Below are positions 20,023 to 30,722 of a stretch of 64,000 nucleotides of DNA, one piece after another. The stretch's first letter is position 1. Each line of letters starts with the position of its first letter. Under the pieces are notes generated by a model, which saw nothing but the letters and a program-made list of their open reading frames with translations, ran no database searches and was not told where the DNA came from. A program made the position numbers and the translations under genes. This DNA comes from Nocardia lijiangensis NBRC 108240 (GTDB lineage: Bacteria > Actinomycetota > Actinomycetes > Mycobacteriales > Mycobacteriaceae), in assembly GCF_001613045.1 (NCBI RefSeq), contig NZ_BDBP01000002.1:1-64000 (forward strand), written 5' to 3'.

Positions 20023-21135
20023 TCAGTTGCCCGGAATCTGGCCCGCGGGCGCGCTCGGAACACTCGGAACACTCGGAACGATGACCGTGCCCGGCCCGTC
20101 CTCCACGATCGGCGACCGCGTCGCCGGCTGTGTCGGGGCTTCGACGTCTCCGCCAGTGGGCACGACCACCGACGTCGGCACCTGCTGCGGGGTGGTCGGC
20201 ACCTGGGTCGGCGGCTGCTCGACAGGTGTGGTGTTCGGCACTGTGGTTACTAACGGCGGTTCGGTGGCCGGCCTGGTCGGCACCGGCACGGTCGGTTCCA
20301 TGGTGGTCTGCGGCGTGGTCGCCGAGATCGGCGGCACCATCATGTTGGTGTTGGTGGTGGTCTCGCGCGCAGGCTGCGTCGTCGTGGGAGCGGTGGTGCC
20401 GGTGGTGCCGGTCGGCTGCGGCTGGGTCGACGTGATCGACTCCTCGAGCGCGGCCGCCGCCTCCGGAGAGATGCCCCGTAGCTGGGTGAGCAGCTTCTGC
20501 CATTCGGACTGCAGATCCTGCTTCTTGCCGGAGTCGCTGACCTGGTCGACGTTCACCGAGGCGCGCTCCAGCAGCGCCTTCGCCTGCGCCGCATTGTTTT
20601 GCGCCAGTGCCCGCTCGGCCTGGTCCAGCTCGTTGCCTGCGCGCTGCACCACGGTGGTCTGCGCCTGCTCGCTGAACACGACCTCCTTGACCCGCCACAG
20701 CGGATCGCCGGGCTCGGCGCTGTAGGAGAACGCCGTCACACCGCCGAAGACCAGTGCCAGTGCCGCCGCGGTTCCCGCGATCGGTCCGACAAGCCGCAAA
20801 CGGCCACGGTTGACTGCGCCGACTCGAATCTTGCGCGCGCCGATCTCCTGGTTGACCGCGGCAAAGACTGCGTCCAGATCCGGATCGCCCGGAACCGGCG
20901 GCGAAATCAGCTCCGCACGCCAATCCGCGAGCAGCGCGGCCAGCTGAAACTCCTCCGCGCTATCGGTCTGTACCGGTCCATCGCTGGCGATGGCGTCGAT
21001 CAGAGCATCGTCGCGGCGTACCGCTGCGATGTCCACCGGTCCGGTGTCACCAGTCCCCCCGGCGTAGGGACCGCTGTTTCGCGATCCACGTCGCGCCTTC
21101 CAGTCACCCCGACCGCGCTCGCCATCCCTAGCCAT
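20023..21135 (-). CDS. rsdA: Anti-sigma-D factor RsdA
   Basis: A 370-residue membrane anti-sigma factor. The cytoplasmic N-terminus carries the sigma-binding motif region (DIAAVRRDDALIDAIASDGP), followed by FQLAALLADWRAEL. One membrane helix is near 125-147 (RLVGPIAGTAAALALVFGGV). The external part starts with a helical segment (SEQAQTTVVQRAGNELDQAE), then a long Thr/Pro-rich tail. In M. tuberculosis RsdA holds SigD until it is proteolysed. The ATG at 21135 overlaps the end of sigD by 8 bases, so the pair is translationally coupled; a GTG at 21144 is also possible. Confidence 0.88.
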   Translation of the reverse strand: MARDGERGRGDWKARRGSRNSGPYAGGTGDTGPVDIAAVRRDDALIDAIASDGPVQTDSAEEFQLAALLADWRAELISPPVPGDPDLDAVFAAVNQEIGARKIRVGAVNRGRLRLVGPIAGTAAALALVFGGVTAFSYSAEPGDPLWRVKEVVFSEQAQTTVVQRAGNELDQAERALAQNNAAQAKALLERASVNVDQVSDSGKKQDLQSEWQKLLTQLRGISPEAAAALEESITSTQPQPTGTTGTTAPTTTQPARETTTNTNMMVPPISATTPQTTMEPTVPVPTRPATEPPLVTTVPNTTPVEQPPTQVPTTPQQVPTSVVVPTGGDVEAPTQPATRSPIVEDGPGTVIVPSVPSVPSAPAGQIPGN

Positions 21136-21739
21136 ACATTTCACCTGCCCTCGCCACTTGTGACTTCAGTTTCGCGAGTGCCCTGTGCTGGGCCACCCGT
21201 ATCGCGCCCGCCGTACTGCCCACGGCGACCGCGGTTTCTTCTGCTGACAAACCCATGACCAATCGCAGGATCAGGATCTCTCGATGCTTTTCAGGGAGAG
21301 TGGCGAGCAAACGGTTCATCTGCCTGCTCGTCTCCGATTCGAGAGCTCGCTGTTCCGGTCCTTGGTCGGTGGATATGACATCTGGTACTTCGGCCATCGC
21401 CTCCGCCTTGTTACGGGCGGCGTTGCGGTGTGCGTCGGCGACCTTGTGCGAAGCGATTCCGTATACGAAGGCCATGAAGGGCCTGCCCTGGTCTTGATAC
21501 CTGGGCAAGGCTGTCATCACGGCCAGACATACCTCCTGCGCAACGTCGTCCGCTGAGAGCTGTCCTCGCTCCGCCGCGCCGATACGCGCGCGGCAGTACC
21601 GGACAACCAGCGGGCGGATCAGCTCTAGTACCTGAGCTAAAGCGGATCTGTCGCCCTGCGCAGCGGCAGCGACGGCGAGGTCCAACTCTTCGCCCGTGTG
21701 CGTCATCGTCAGAGATATTCCTGGCGTTACAAGTGGCAC
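21128..21739 (-). CDS. sigD: ECF sigma factor SigD
   Basis: A 203-residue ECF sigma factor. Sigma-2 (about 30-110) has YCRARIGAAERGQLSADDVA and QEVCLAVMTALPRYQDQGRP. Sigma-4 has LPEKHREILILRLVMGLSAE and AVGSTAGAIRVAQHRALAKL. It closely resembles mycobacterial SigD and is followed by rsdA with overlapping codons. The GTG at 21739 keeps the conserved ISLTM segment before the core; an ATG at 21706 gives a shorter 192-residue form. SigD targets in mycobacteria include lipid and envelope functions under starvation. Confidence 0.92.
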   Translation of the reverse strand: MPLVTPGISLTMTHTGEELDLAVAAAAQGDRSALAQVLELIRPLVVRYCRARIGAAERGQLSADDVAQEVCLAVMTALPRYQDQGRPFMAFVYGIASHKVADAHRNAARNKAEAMAEVPDVISTDQGPEQRALESETSRQMNRLLATLPEKHREILILRLVMGLSAEETAVAVGSTAGAIRVAQHRALAKLKSQVARAGEMYG

Positions 21740-21851
21740 CGGTCCGATGACCTGTGCTTCCGCGGATGCGGCGGAACGGATCTAACAATAGCGATACACA
21801 GCATGGAACCGAGCAACATGGTCACTTGTCTCGAGAACGCATCGCCGACGG

Positions 21852-22709
21852 CTACGCGGTGCCGTGCGGCCGAAAACGCCCGCCACGACGGGCTATTCCG
21901 GCTGCGCACTCTTCGGCCTCGCCCGCCGCGGCCGGATCGGACAGGCCGGCACGCAGCATCGCGCACGCCCAGCGCAGTGGAAGAAGGTCGTGCGCACGGC
22001 ATTCGGCGGCCACCGTGTCGGCCAGCGCGCGGGCTTGTTCGATATCACCCGATGCGGCCGTCGCGGCGGCCACGAGGAGCCTGGACTTGACGCGGTGCCG
22101 CACCGAGGGCGCGGCCTCGGCGAGGGCGAGGGCTTCGCGGGTATGTGGCAGCGCTTCCCCTGCCGCGCCCGACGCCAACGCGGTCTCGGCACTGACCCAG
22201 TGCCAGCGGATCCAGGCGCGCCACCGCAGACCGTCCGGATCGAGGGCGGCGCGGCTCCGGTCGAGCAGTCGCCGCGCCAGGGCGAGGCGACCCGTGCCGA
22301 GCGCGTCGGCGGCCAGACCGGTGAGGGCATCGCAGATCGCGTCGATGCGATCCGGGGCGGCCCCCTCGGGAGCGAGTGCGAGTGCGCCGCCCGGCAAGGC
22401 CAGCGCGGCGGCCCGTCCGTCTGGGCCGGACGCCACGGCGTGCCAGCCGAGTTGACGCAGCAGCGAGCCCTCGGTGCTCGCGGCCAGCGAAAGCAGCACC
22501 GGATCGGCGGTCCGCCGCCGCACCGCGGCCAGTTGCACACGGGCCGCGGCGTAGTGGCCCTGCCCCCCGAGAATCACCGCCCGGTGCCAGGAACCCAGGG
22601 CGTCCCGGGCGGCCGGCAACTCGGCAGCGGCGAGGCCGGGGCGAGCTCCGAAGGCTCCCATAGCGAGGACTTCATATCGGACATCCACGGTCGGAACTGG
22701 CGCGAACAC
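21852..22709 (-). CDS. Conserved hypothetical TPR-like helical protein (Rv3415c position)
   Basis: A 285-residue protein, Ala/Leu/Arg-rich and helical, with repeating hairpins such as LGSWHRAVILGGQGHYAAAR, ALGTGRLALARRLLDRSRAA and GDIEQARALADTVAAECRAH. These look like tetratricopeptide repeats. There is no signal peptide or catalytic motif. It occupies the place of Rv3415c beside sigD and is transcribed toward it. The GTG at 22709 gives the longest form; an ATG about 16 codons later is possible. Its function is unknown; TPR folds usually mediate protein contacts. Confidence 0.75.
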   Translation of the reverse strand: MFAPVPTVDVRYEVLAMGAFGARPGLAAAELPAARDALGSWHRAVILGGQGHYAAARVQLAAVRRRTADPVLLSLAASTEGSLLRQLGWHAVASGPDGRAAALALPGGALALAPEGAAPDRIDAICDALTGLAADALGTGRLALARRLLDRSRAALDPDGLRWRAWIRWHWVSAETALASGAAGEALPHTREALALAEAAPSVRHRVKSRLLVAAATAASGDIEQARALADTVAAECRAHDLLPLRWACAMLRAGLSDPAAAGEAEECAAGIARRGGRFRPHGTA

Positions 22710-23329
22710 GGGCGAACTCTATACCGACCGCGACCGACGACCGCGCGTAGTAAATGCCAGGTGGAGCCCCTGGCTACTTGTCAGCTTTTGTGGTACGCGG
22801 CCCATGTTTCCATCAGGTAAAACTCGCCCCGGCATTGCCAGATCATCCGCGCTACAAATTCACATGCGTTTCGCGCAATTAACCTCGATGCCCCGTTTCC
22901 GCCATCTGGGATGTGCTCGAGCACAGGCCGCACGGTGGCCACCGTCACGCCGGTTACCTGTCCCCCATGGGACCAGTAACCTGTGAGCGGTCCCAAAAAA
23001 TGCCGACGACCAGGGGAAATCAGGTCGCACCTGAGACAGCGAGCACCTAGCCACGTTCTGGCCAACCGAACAGTATCACCGGAACCAGCGTTAAAAGTAA
23101 ACAGCGGGTAGGTTAAATCTCGCCATTGCCGGATTTGGAAAACCGGTGCGCCGAACTATTGACGGAATTTCGCGGCTACCCCTAACGTAACTCATCGCCA
23201 CGGACGGCGCCGCGTGAAATTGCAGCGCCGGAAGGGCACCGCGGGACGCCGCCGATCGCATGCGTCCCGCAACCGTTGCAGACAAACTGCTCGACAACGC
23301 CGACGAGCTCGCATTACGAGGAGTTCACC
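22710..23329. other. 620-bp intergenic region upstream of whiB3
   Basis: This long, comparatively AT-rich region between divergent genes has no convincing protein. It contains a 12-bp perfect palindrome CGGTGGCCACCG (22932-22943), followed at once by an imperfect inverted repeat (22952-22981). The right end carries the whiB3 ribosome site. The length suggests complex regulation or an untranslated leader. Confidence 0.5.
22952..22981. promoter_or_regulatory. Imperfect inverted repeat upstream of whiB3
   Basis: Arms GGTTACCTGTCCC (22952-22964) and GGGACCAGTAACC (22969-22981) match at 11 of 13 positions around a CCAT loop. It is a candidate operator or RNA hairpin about 350 bp before the whiB3 start. 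Confidence 0.45.
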
Positions 23330-23623
23330 ATGCCCATGCCGACCCACCTCCCCGGGCCGAACGCCGACGTCTGGGACTGGCAGATGCGCGGTTCCTGCCG
23401 GGGCGTGGACTCCGCCGTGTTCTTCCATCCCGACGGTGAACGGGGCCGCGCCCGCACCGCGCGCGAAATGCGGGCCAAGGAGATCTGCCGCGCCTGCCCG
23501 GTGCTCATGCAGTGCCGCAGCCACGCGCTGAAAGTCAGCGAACCGTACGGCATCTGGGGCGGTATGTCCGAGACCGAGCGCGAGATGCACGCGCGGCGCA
23601 ACCGCCGCCGCATGGCCGTCTGA
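23330..23623 (+). CDS. whiB3: WhiB3-type iron-sulfur redox regulator
   Basis: A 97-residue Wbl protein. Four Cys ligands (C23, C53, C56, C62) form the 4Fe-4S site in GSCRGVDSAVFFHPDGERGR and EICRACPVLMQCRSHALKVS. The GIWGG beta-turn (74-78) and a basic tail RRNRRRMAV follow. The N-terminal PGPNADVWDWQ matches mycobacterial WhiB3, which senses redox state and binds the housekeeping sigma factor. The ATG at 23330 has GAGGAG seven bases upstream. The position between the Rv3415c-like gene and groEL1 is conserved, except for the sigma/anti-sigma pair inserted here. Confidence 0.93.
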   Translation: MPMPTHLPGPNADVWDWQMRGSCRGVDSAVFFHPDGERGRARTAREMRAKEICRACPVLMQCRSHALKVSEPYGIWGGMSETEREMHARRNRRRMAV

Positions 23624-23992
23624 GCCGCGACCCCCTCGCCTGCCAGCCACGACGCGAATCCGCGACCCATCCGCACCGCGCGGCGCGCCGAATGCCTAGC
23701 AAATAACCGGCCACTGGAACACCAGATGCACGATCACCGGCCGAGCGTGATGGCACACCGCTGTCGCAGTTCGGAACCGACGCTGACGCGCGGCATCAGG
23801 CGGTCACCACCGCTGCACCCCGCGTTCGCGGCGAGCAGGAGCCGCATGGTTGTCGGCCCGGTGGCGAGCGGTAGCTGTTGGCGTGTCACATCTGAATTCG
23901 CCCGGCATTTGGGAGTTCACCGCAAAGTAGCTGAGCTGCTTGCGGTTCGCTGGCACCCCACTGGAAGGAGGCGATAGCGGCACGCTACGGTA
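23624..23992. other. 369-bp gap between whiB3 and the SigK-type gene
   Basis: No gene was recognised. The right part holds an imperfect inverted repeat at 23919-23946 about 46 bp before the sigma factor start, and GGAAGGAGG at about 23962, which is too far from the start to be its ribosome site. Confidence 0.45.
23919..23946. promoter_or_regulatory. Inverted repeat upstream of the SigK-type sigma gene
   Basis: ACCGCAAAGTAGCT (23919-23932) and AGCTGCTTGCGGT (23934-23946) are reverse complements apart from one extra A and one mismatch, with a single-base centre. It could be an operator for a dimeric repressor or a terminator for whiB3. Confidence 0.5.
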
Positions 23993-24658
23993 GTGACCGA
24001 TGACACAGAATGGAGCGTTGTGACAACGCGGCCGCCAGCCGCAGAGGGCGACTCGTTCCGAAGAGAAGCCATCCCACCGAGTGTGGATTCTGCGGTGTCG
24101 GCACGCGCAGCCGAAAGCATCGAGCTAGCCGCTCTTTTGCACCGTTGCGGCCAGTCCGATCAGAAAGCTTTCGCCGAACTGTACGACCGGACGAGCGCGC
24201 GCGTGTTCGGTCTGGTGCTCCGGGTGCTACATGATCCGGGGTACGCGGAGGAGACCACGCAAGAGGTGTATCTCCAGCTCTGGCGTACCGCAGCCAGTTT
24301 CGACCCCGCGAAGGGGTCGGCGGTGACGTGGTTGATGACGCTCGCCCATCGGCGCGCCGTCGACCGGGTCCGCGCCGAGCAGGCCCATACCCTGCGCGAA
24401 GTCGCCTATGGGATACGGGTTCTCGGCAACGAGTTCGACGAGGTGACCGAAGAGGTCGAGCGCAGGCTCGAACAACAGGCGGTCCTCGCGGGACTCAACG
24501 GCCTCACGGAAACGCAGCGAGAAGCCATCTCGCTGGCCTACTACGGCGGCCGAACCTATGCGGAGGTGGCCACCTACCTCGGCGTAGGGTTACCGACCGT
24601 TAAGTCCCGGATTCGGGATGGATTGACACGACTGAAGAAAAGTTTGGGGGTGACGTGA
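23993..24658 (+). CDS. ECF sigma factor of the SigK family
   Basis: A 221-residue ECF sigma factor. Sigma-2 spans DQKAFAELYDRTSARVFGLV, HDPGYAEETTQEVYLQLWRT and GSAVTWLMTLAHRRAVDRVR. Sigma-4 spans TETQREAISLAYYGGRTYAE and GVGLPTVKSRIRDGLTRLKK. These match mycobacterial SigK (ECF19 group). The start could be GTG 23993 or GTG 24020; the first 45 residues are variable. The next gene, one base after the stop, encodes only the cytoplasmic part of an RskA-type anti-sigma factor. In M. tuberculosis sigK lies elsewhere, so this is a lineage-specific pair inserted between whiB3 and groEL1. Confidence 0.88.
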   Translation: MTDDTEWSVVTTRPPAAEGDSFRREAIPPSVDSAVSARAAESIELAALLHRCGQSDQKAFAELYDRTSARVFGLVLRVLHDPGYAEETTQEVYLQLWRTAASFDPAKGSAVTWLMTLAHRRAVDRVRAEQAHTLREVAYGIRVLGNEFDEVTEEVERRLEQQAVLAGLNGLTETQREAISLAYYGGRTYAEVATYLGVGLPTVKSRIRDGLTRLKKSLGVT

Positions 24659-24659
24659 G

Positions 24660-24911
24660 ATGAACGAAGCCCAGATCGATCTCGCGCACACCGTCGCGCT
24701 CGGATCGATCGACGACGAAGACCATCACGCGGTACAGGAATTGCTCGACGGCGAGGACCCGGTGCTACACGCCGAGTTCATCGCAGAGGTGCAGCAGGCC
24801 AAAGACGCTCTGTCCGCCCTCGCGGCGGTGACGGCCACCGCGCCGCCCGCCGCGCTTCGCGAACGGTTGCTCGCGGCCATCGCCGCCGAGCAACCTCCCG
24901 TCGCCTCCTGA
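24660..24911 (+). CDS. Short RskA-like anti-sigma factor, cytoplasmic domain only
   Basis: An 83-residue protein whose helices (IDLAHTVALGSIDDEDHHAV and ALRERLLAAIAAE) match the sigma-binding N-terminal domain of RskA-type anti-sigma factors. The ATG is one base after the sigma factor stop, so the two are coupled. A normal RskA continues through a membrane helix into an external domain of about 230 residues in total; this one stops after the first domain. The following 300 bp show no continuation in another frame. It could be a soluble anti-sigma factor not controlled by membrane proteolysis, or a decayed gene. Confidence 0.72.
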   Translation: MNEAQIDLAHTVALGSIDDEDHHAVQELLDGEDPVLHAEFIAEVQQAKDALSALAAVTATAPPAALRERLLAAIAAEQPPVAS

Positions 24912-25232
24912 GCTACACCCTCCAGCCGGCGTGCCTCGGGCTGCGCTCGGCACCGGCCTTCGATGACGTTCGCGCGCCACGCGCCGACCGCCGCGAGACC
25001 GCTCGCCATCCCCACCGGGTTTCCGCGCGCAACCGCCGCGTCTGCTGCGCCGTAGCCTCCGCAACGGACCCGCCCGCAGACCGAAACTCATCGCCCCTCC
25101 CCGCGCGGTGGAGCCGACGAATTGTCATCTCTCACGATCCGCCGCCGCGCGGCCCGCGAACCGGCGCAGGCCCCCACCCCACGAAAAGGCCCCCGGATGC
25201 AACCATCCGGGGGCCTTCACACGCTCGACGCG
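24912..25232. other. Gap between the anti-sigma gene and groEL1
   Basis: The 321 bp show no gene. The only clear signal is the groEL1 terminator hairpin at 25186-25217. Confidence 0.6.
25186..25217. terminator. groEL1 terminator hairpin
   Basis: AAGGCCCCCGGATG (25186-25199) pairs perfectly with CATCCGGGGGCCTT (25204-25217) around a CAAC loop, 15 bp after the groEL1 stop. The anti-sigma transcript comes from the other side, so it may act in both directions. Confidence 0.8.
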
Positions 25233-27330
<2,098 letters not shown>

Positions 27331-27982
27331 GTTGAGCCCTCCACTTTCAGGGGATTTGCGGTCGTCCGGAACTGTTGTCCCGGACCATCGGTTCGGTCAC
27401 GGTGCTGACCCTGCGCATAGCCCCGTCGTCGCGGGTGCCGGGACCCCTGCTCAGTAGTCACAACTGCTGACACCCGGCGAATGCGGAGGGTGGACGGTTA
27501 CCCGGCCGACCACGTTCACCAGTGCCACTAGCACTCTATACACGAGAGTGCCAGCGCTCAAGGCCGGGCGGTGCCAGTGCGCGTCGCCGACCCGCCCTGT
27601 GCCTACATGCACTCACCAGGGTTGGTCGACCCATGGTCTCGGGGCTTTCTATTGGTTCGGGAAATCTGTAACGTTCGGATAACGGATTGTGACAGTATTG
27701 ACGACGGTCGTTTCTTCGGCCGCCGTGTTCATCACGAACCGGCGTCCGCGGGAAGCACCGAGCGTTACGAAAGAACCAGCACAGCGTCACAGATTCGGTT
27801 GCGCGACACAGCTTCACCCAGAGGGCAAGTCCACACGTGATCCAAGGCCGGTTCCCACGACCCACCCGGACGGCGGTCCGGTCGGATCCCGAGTTCGGAT
27901 CGCTCGCCGATCACGCGACGGTCCGGAAGTCCATTCGAGATGGTCGGCGCCACCATGACCATCCGCTCGAAGGGAGGTGAAC
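27331..27982. other. Divergent regulatory region of groES and the Hsp70-like gene
   Basis: A 652-bp gap. It contains the CIRCE operator at 27528-27554 and, at the right end, the AAGGGAGG ribosome site of the Hsp70-like gene. Both promoters should lie here. No convincing small gene was seen. Confidence 0.6.
27528..27554. promoter_or_regulatory. CIRCE operator (HrcA site) upstream of groES
   Basis: Half-sites TAGCACTC (27529-27536) and GAGTGCCA (27546-27553) are separated by exactly nine bases, matching CIRCE (TTAGCACTC-N9-GAGTGCTAA) with few changes. HrcA bound here would repress groES-groEL1 and release it on heat shock. Confidence 0.88.
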
Positions 27983-29572
27983 ATGCGAACATCCCTCGGC
28001 ATTTCGGCCGGGAACGAGGTCGTGTGCTCGGCGCTTGTCGCCACCGCGCCGAACGGCGCCCAAAGTTTCGACTACCGCGTCGTTTCCGCCGATGCGGCCC
28101 ATTCCGACATCGGTGATCTCGTCGCGTCCTCCATCGACTTGATGACCACCCAGCTGCCGACTCAGCAAGTGCCGCACGACATCGCGTGGCCCTCCCAGCC
28201 GGTCGGCGTCCGGTTCGCGGGCACCGGCTCGGCTGGGCTGGAAGCAGCGGCGGGCGAACCGCCGACGAGCGTCGCCGTCGCCTACCGCAGCAAGGAACAG
28301 GAGCAGGTGATCCGTTCGGCCACCGGCAAACAGCGCGAGCTGAAGCTGGTACCGGAGAGCGACGCCGCGCTCACCTTCCTGCGTCATACCGGGCTGCTCG
28401 ACCGCTACGAGACGGTGGCCATCGTCGACCTCGGCGCGACCGGTCTCAGCGTCACGGTCGCCGACCAGGCCGACGGCACCGTGCTGCGCTCCGAACGCAT
28501 CCACGCGATCAGCGGCAACGCGATCGACGACCTCATCTACCACCATCTGGTCGACGTCCACTACGCCCGGCGCGGCACCAGGCCGAACCGCAGCATGCTG
28601 ACCAACCGCGGCCGCGCCGCCAAGGAACATCTCTCGATAGCGCCCGCGGTCACCATCGACCACATCGCGGGCCGCCCGCTCAAACTCACCAGGGCCGATT
28701 TCGAGGAGCTGATCGGAGATCTGCTGCGCGACATCGCCTTGTTCACGGCGGCGGTGTTCACGCGGGCGCCCAAGTTCCCGCAGGCGGTGGCGGTGATCGG
28801 CGGTGGCGCCAACATCCCCGCGGTCCTGGAGACCCTCGAACGCAAGCTGGACGTGCCCGTGCTCACCGTCGACGATCCGGAGGCGGTCATCGCCAAAGGC
28901 GCAGCGCTGGTGGCCGATGCCGCACAGCCTTCCGGCTTCCCGGTGATGGCCGGACTCGGCGGTGACGCGCCCGCGGGCACCTTCACCAAGGTCATCGGCA
29001 CGCTCGCGGGAGCCATCGTGGTGGTCGGTCTGGTGATCGGCTACGGCTTCAAGACCTTCGCGCCGACGTCGGACGAAGAGGTTTCGCCCGCGGGCACGAC
29101 GAGCAGCGCCCAGCTGCCGACGACGCCGATCACGGTGGCGCCCGCCACCGGCTCCGTCACCACCGCCGGCCGCGAGACCACCGAACGCTCCACCGGCGCA
29201 CCGCCGCCGGTCACCCAGGACGCCGGCCTGCCGTCGACCCGCACCGCCACCGTGTCCGGCCCAACGCCTGCGCCGATCCCGTCGGTCCAGCCGACGCTGC
29301 GGCCGGACCCGAACCTGCCGCCCATCCCGTTCCCGGAACTGCTCGGCCCGCTGCTGAATCCGCCCGGCGTCGCCCCGCCGCCCACGCAGCAGAACCTCGA
29401 GCAATACGGACCGTCGACGAGCCCGTCGCAACCTCCGGCGAGCGGCCCGACCCAGTCGCCCGCGCAGACCCAGATGCCGATTCCGATGCCGCGCTCCCAC
29501 TCGGGCTCCGGCAGGCAGGGCACGACGAGCGCGCTGCCGCTCCTCGAAATCGAGTTCGCCCCGCAGTACTGA
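27983..29572 (+). CDS. Hsp70-like membrane protein with Pro/Thr-rich external tail
   Basis: A 529-residue protein whose first about 320 residues form an actin/Hsp70-like ATPase domain: LGISAGNEVVCSALVA (phosphate 1), VAIVDLGATGLSVTVAD near 148 (phosphate 2), and VAVIGGGANIPAVLETLERK near 272 (adenosine). PEAVIAKGAALVA is the usual Hsp70 end motif. There is no peptide-binding domain. One membrane helix (337-356) is followed by about 170 residues rich in Pro, Thr and Ser, predicted outside. The ATG at 27983 has GGGAGG at good spacing. Its place opposite groES suggests stress regulation. The role is unknown; related proteins in mycolic-acid bacteria are annotated only as Hsp70 family. Confidence 0.8.
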   Translation: MRTSLGISAGNEVVCSALVATAPNGAQSFDYRVVSADAAHSDIGDLVASSIDLMTTQLPTQQVPHDIAWPSQPVGVRFAGTGSAGLEAAAGEPPTSVAVAYRSKEQEQVIRSATGKQRELKLVPESDAALTFLRHTGLLDRYETVAIVDLGATGLSVTVADQADGTVLRSERIHAISGNAIDDLIYHHLVDVHYARRGTRPNRSMLTNRGRAAKEHLSIAPAVTIDHIAGRPLKLTRADFEELIGDLLRDIALFTAAVFTRAPKFPQAVAVIGGGANIPAVLETLERKLDVPVLTVDDPEAVIAKGAALVADAAQPSGFPVMAGLGGDAPAGTFTKVIGTLAGAIVVVGLVIGYGFKTFAPTSDEEVSPAGTTSSAQLPTTPITVAPATGSVTTAGRETTERSTGAPPPVTQDAGLPSTRTATVSGPTPAPIPSVQPTLRPDPNLPPIPFPELLGPLLNPPGVAPPPTQQNLEQYGPSTSPSQPPASGPTQSPAQTQMPIPMPRSHSGSGRQGTTSALPLLEIEFAPQY

Positions 29573-29678
29573 ACGGCGGCTCAGCCCGAACGAACGAATC
29601 GCACCGGGCCGGGCCGAAAGGACATTTCGATCGGGCCTGCCCGGCACTGTGATCGGCAGACGGCGAACGCGACCGGTC

Positions 29679-30722
29679 TCAGGCGATCTGGCTCACCGAG
29701 ACCGGCAGCCCGGGGTCGGTCGCGACCGTCAGCGGCGACGGCTTCGCCCCGCCCGCGATGACGTGCGCGCCGAGTGCGGCGATCATCACACCGTTGTCGG
29801 TGCACAGCCGCGGTTTCGGCACCCGCAACGTCAAACCCGCCGCGGCGCAGCGCTCCTCGGCCAGCGACCGGATCCGCGAGTTGGCGGTGGCCCCGCCGCC
29901 GAGCACCAGGGTGCCGACCCCCACGTCTTGGGCGGCGCGAATGGCCTTCATGGTCAGCACATCGGCGACCGCCTCCTGGAAGGACGCGGCGATATTCGGA
30001 ATCGGCAAGTCCTCGGGCGCTACTCCACCGCGTTGCGCGGACTCCACATAGCGGGCGACGGCTGTCTTCAGGCCGGAGAACGAGAAGTCGTAGCGGGCGT
30101 CACGCGGACCGGTCATGCCGCGCGGGAACGCGATCGCCTTCGGATCGCCGTCCGCCGCGGCCGCGTCCAGCGCGGGTCCGCCGGGGAAGCCGAGACCCAG
30201 CAGCCGGGCCACCTTGTCGAAGGCCTCCCCCGCCGCGTCGTCGACCGTGCTGCCGAGCTCGACGATGGGCTCGGCCAGATCGGTGACGTGCAGCAGATGG
30301 GTGTGCCCGCCGGACACCAGCAGCGCGACGCACGGCGGCATCGGCCCGTGCTCCAGCGTGTCCACCGCGACGTGGCCGCCGAGGTGGTTGAGCGCGTAGA
30401 ACGGCACATCCCACGCCGCCGCATAGGCTTTCGCGGCCGCGACGCCGACCAGCAGCGCGCCGGCCAGGCCGGGGCCGATGGTGACCGCGAGCGCGTCGGG
30501 CTTGGCGATGCCCGCCGCCGAAAGCGCCCGGCGAATGGCGGGAACGATCGCCTCCAGATGTGCGCGGGAGGCGATCTCCGGCACCACGCCGCCGAAGCGG
30601 GCGTGCTGGTCGACGCTGGAGGCGACCTCGTCGGCGAGCAGCTCGCAGCTGCCGTCGGGGTTGCGGCGGACGATGCCGACTCCCGTTTCGTCGCAGGAGG
30701 ACTCGATGCCCATGACGATCAC
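29679..30722 (-). CDS. tsaD: tRNA t6A threonylcarbamoyltransferase subunit TsaD
   Basis: A 347-residue Kae1/TsaD protein that transfers threonylcarbamoyl to A37 of ANN-decoding tRNAs with TsaB and Tsa[16 protein letters not shown] starts the ASKHA fold. The metal site is [16 protein letters not shown], and later motifs are [11 protein letters not shown] and [13 protein letters not shown]. The GTG at 30722 overlaps the rimI stop (GTGA), so the genes are coupled. It is last of the tsaE-tsaB-rimI-tsaD group. Confidence 0.95.
   Translation of the reverse strand: MIVMGIESSCDETGVGIVRRNPDGSCELLADEVASSVDQHARFGGVVPEIASRAHLEAIVPAIRRALSAAGIAKPDALAVTIGPGLAGALLVGVAAAKAYAAAWDVPFYALNHLGGHVAVDTLEHGPMPPCVALLVSGGHTHLLHVTDLAEPIVELGSTVDDAAGEAFDKVARLLGLGFPGGPALDAAAADGDPKAIAFPRGMTGPRDARYDFSFSGLKTAVARYVESAQRGGVAPEDLPIPNIAASFQEAVADVLTMKAIRAAQDVGVGTLVLGGGATANSRIRSLAEERCAAAGLTLRVPKPRLCTDNGVMIAALGAHVIAGGAKPSPLTVATDPGLPVSVSQIA

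Noticed and set aside
20050..20080. Three copies of a 9-base repeat (CACTCGGAA-like) at the rsdA 3' end
   Set aside because: They are in frame and encode repeated Val-Pro-Ser in the external tail; slippage is plausible but nothing points to phase variation.
27911..29647. A 578-codon minus-strand frame opposite the Hsp70-like gene
   Set aside because: The plus-strand frame has clear ATPase motifs and a ribosome site; the antisense product is low-complexity Arg/Gly/Asp.
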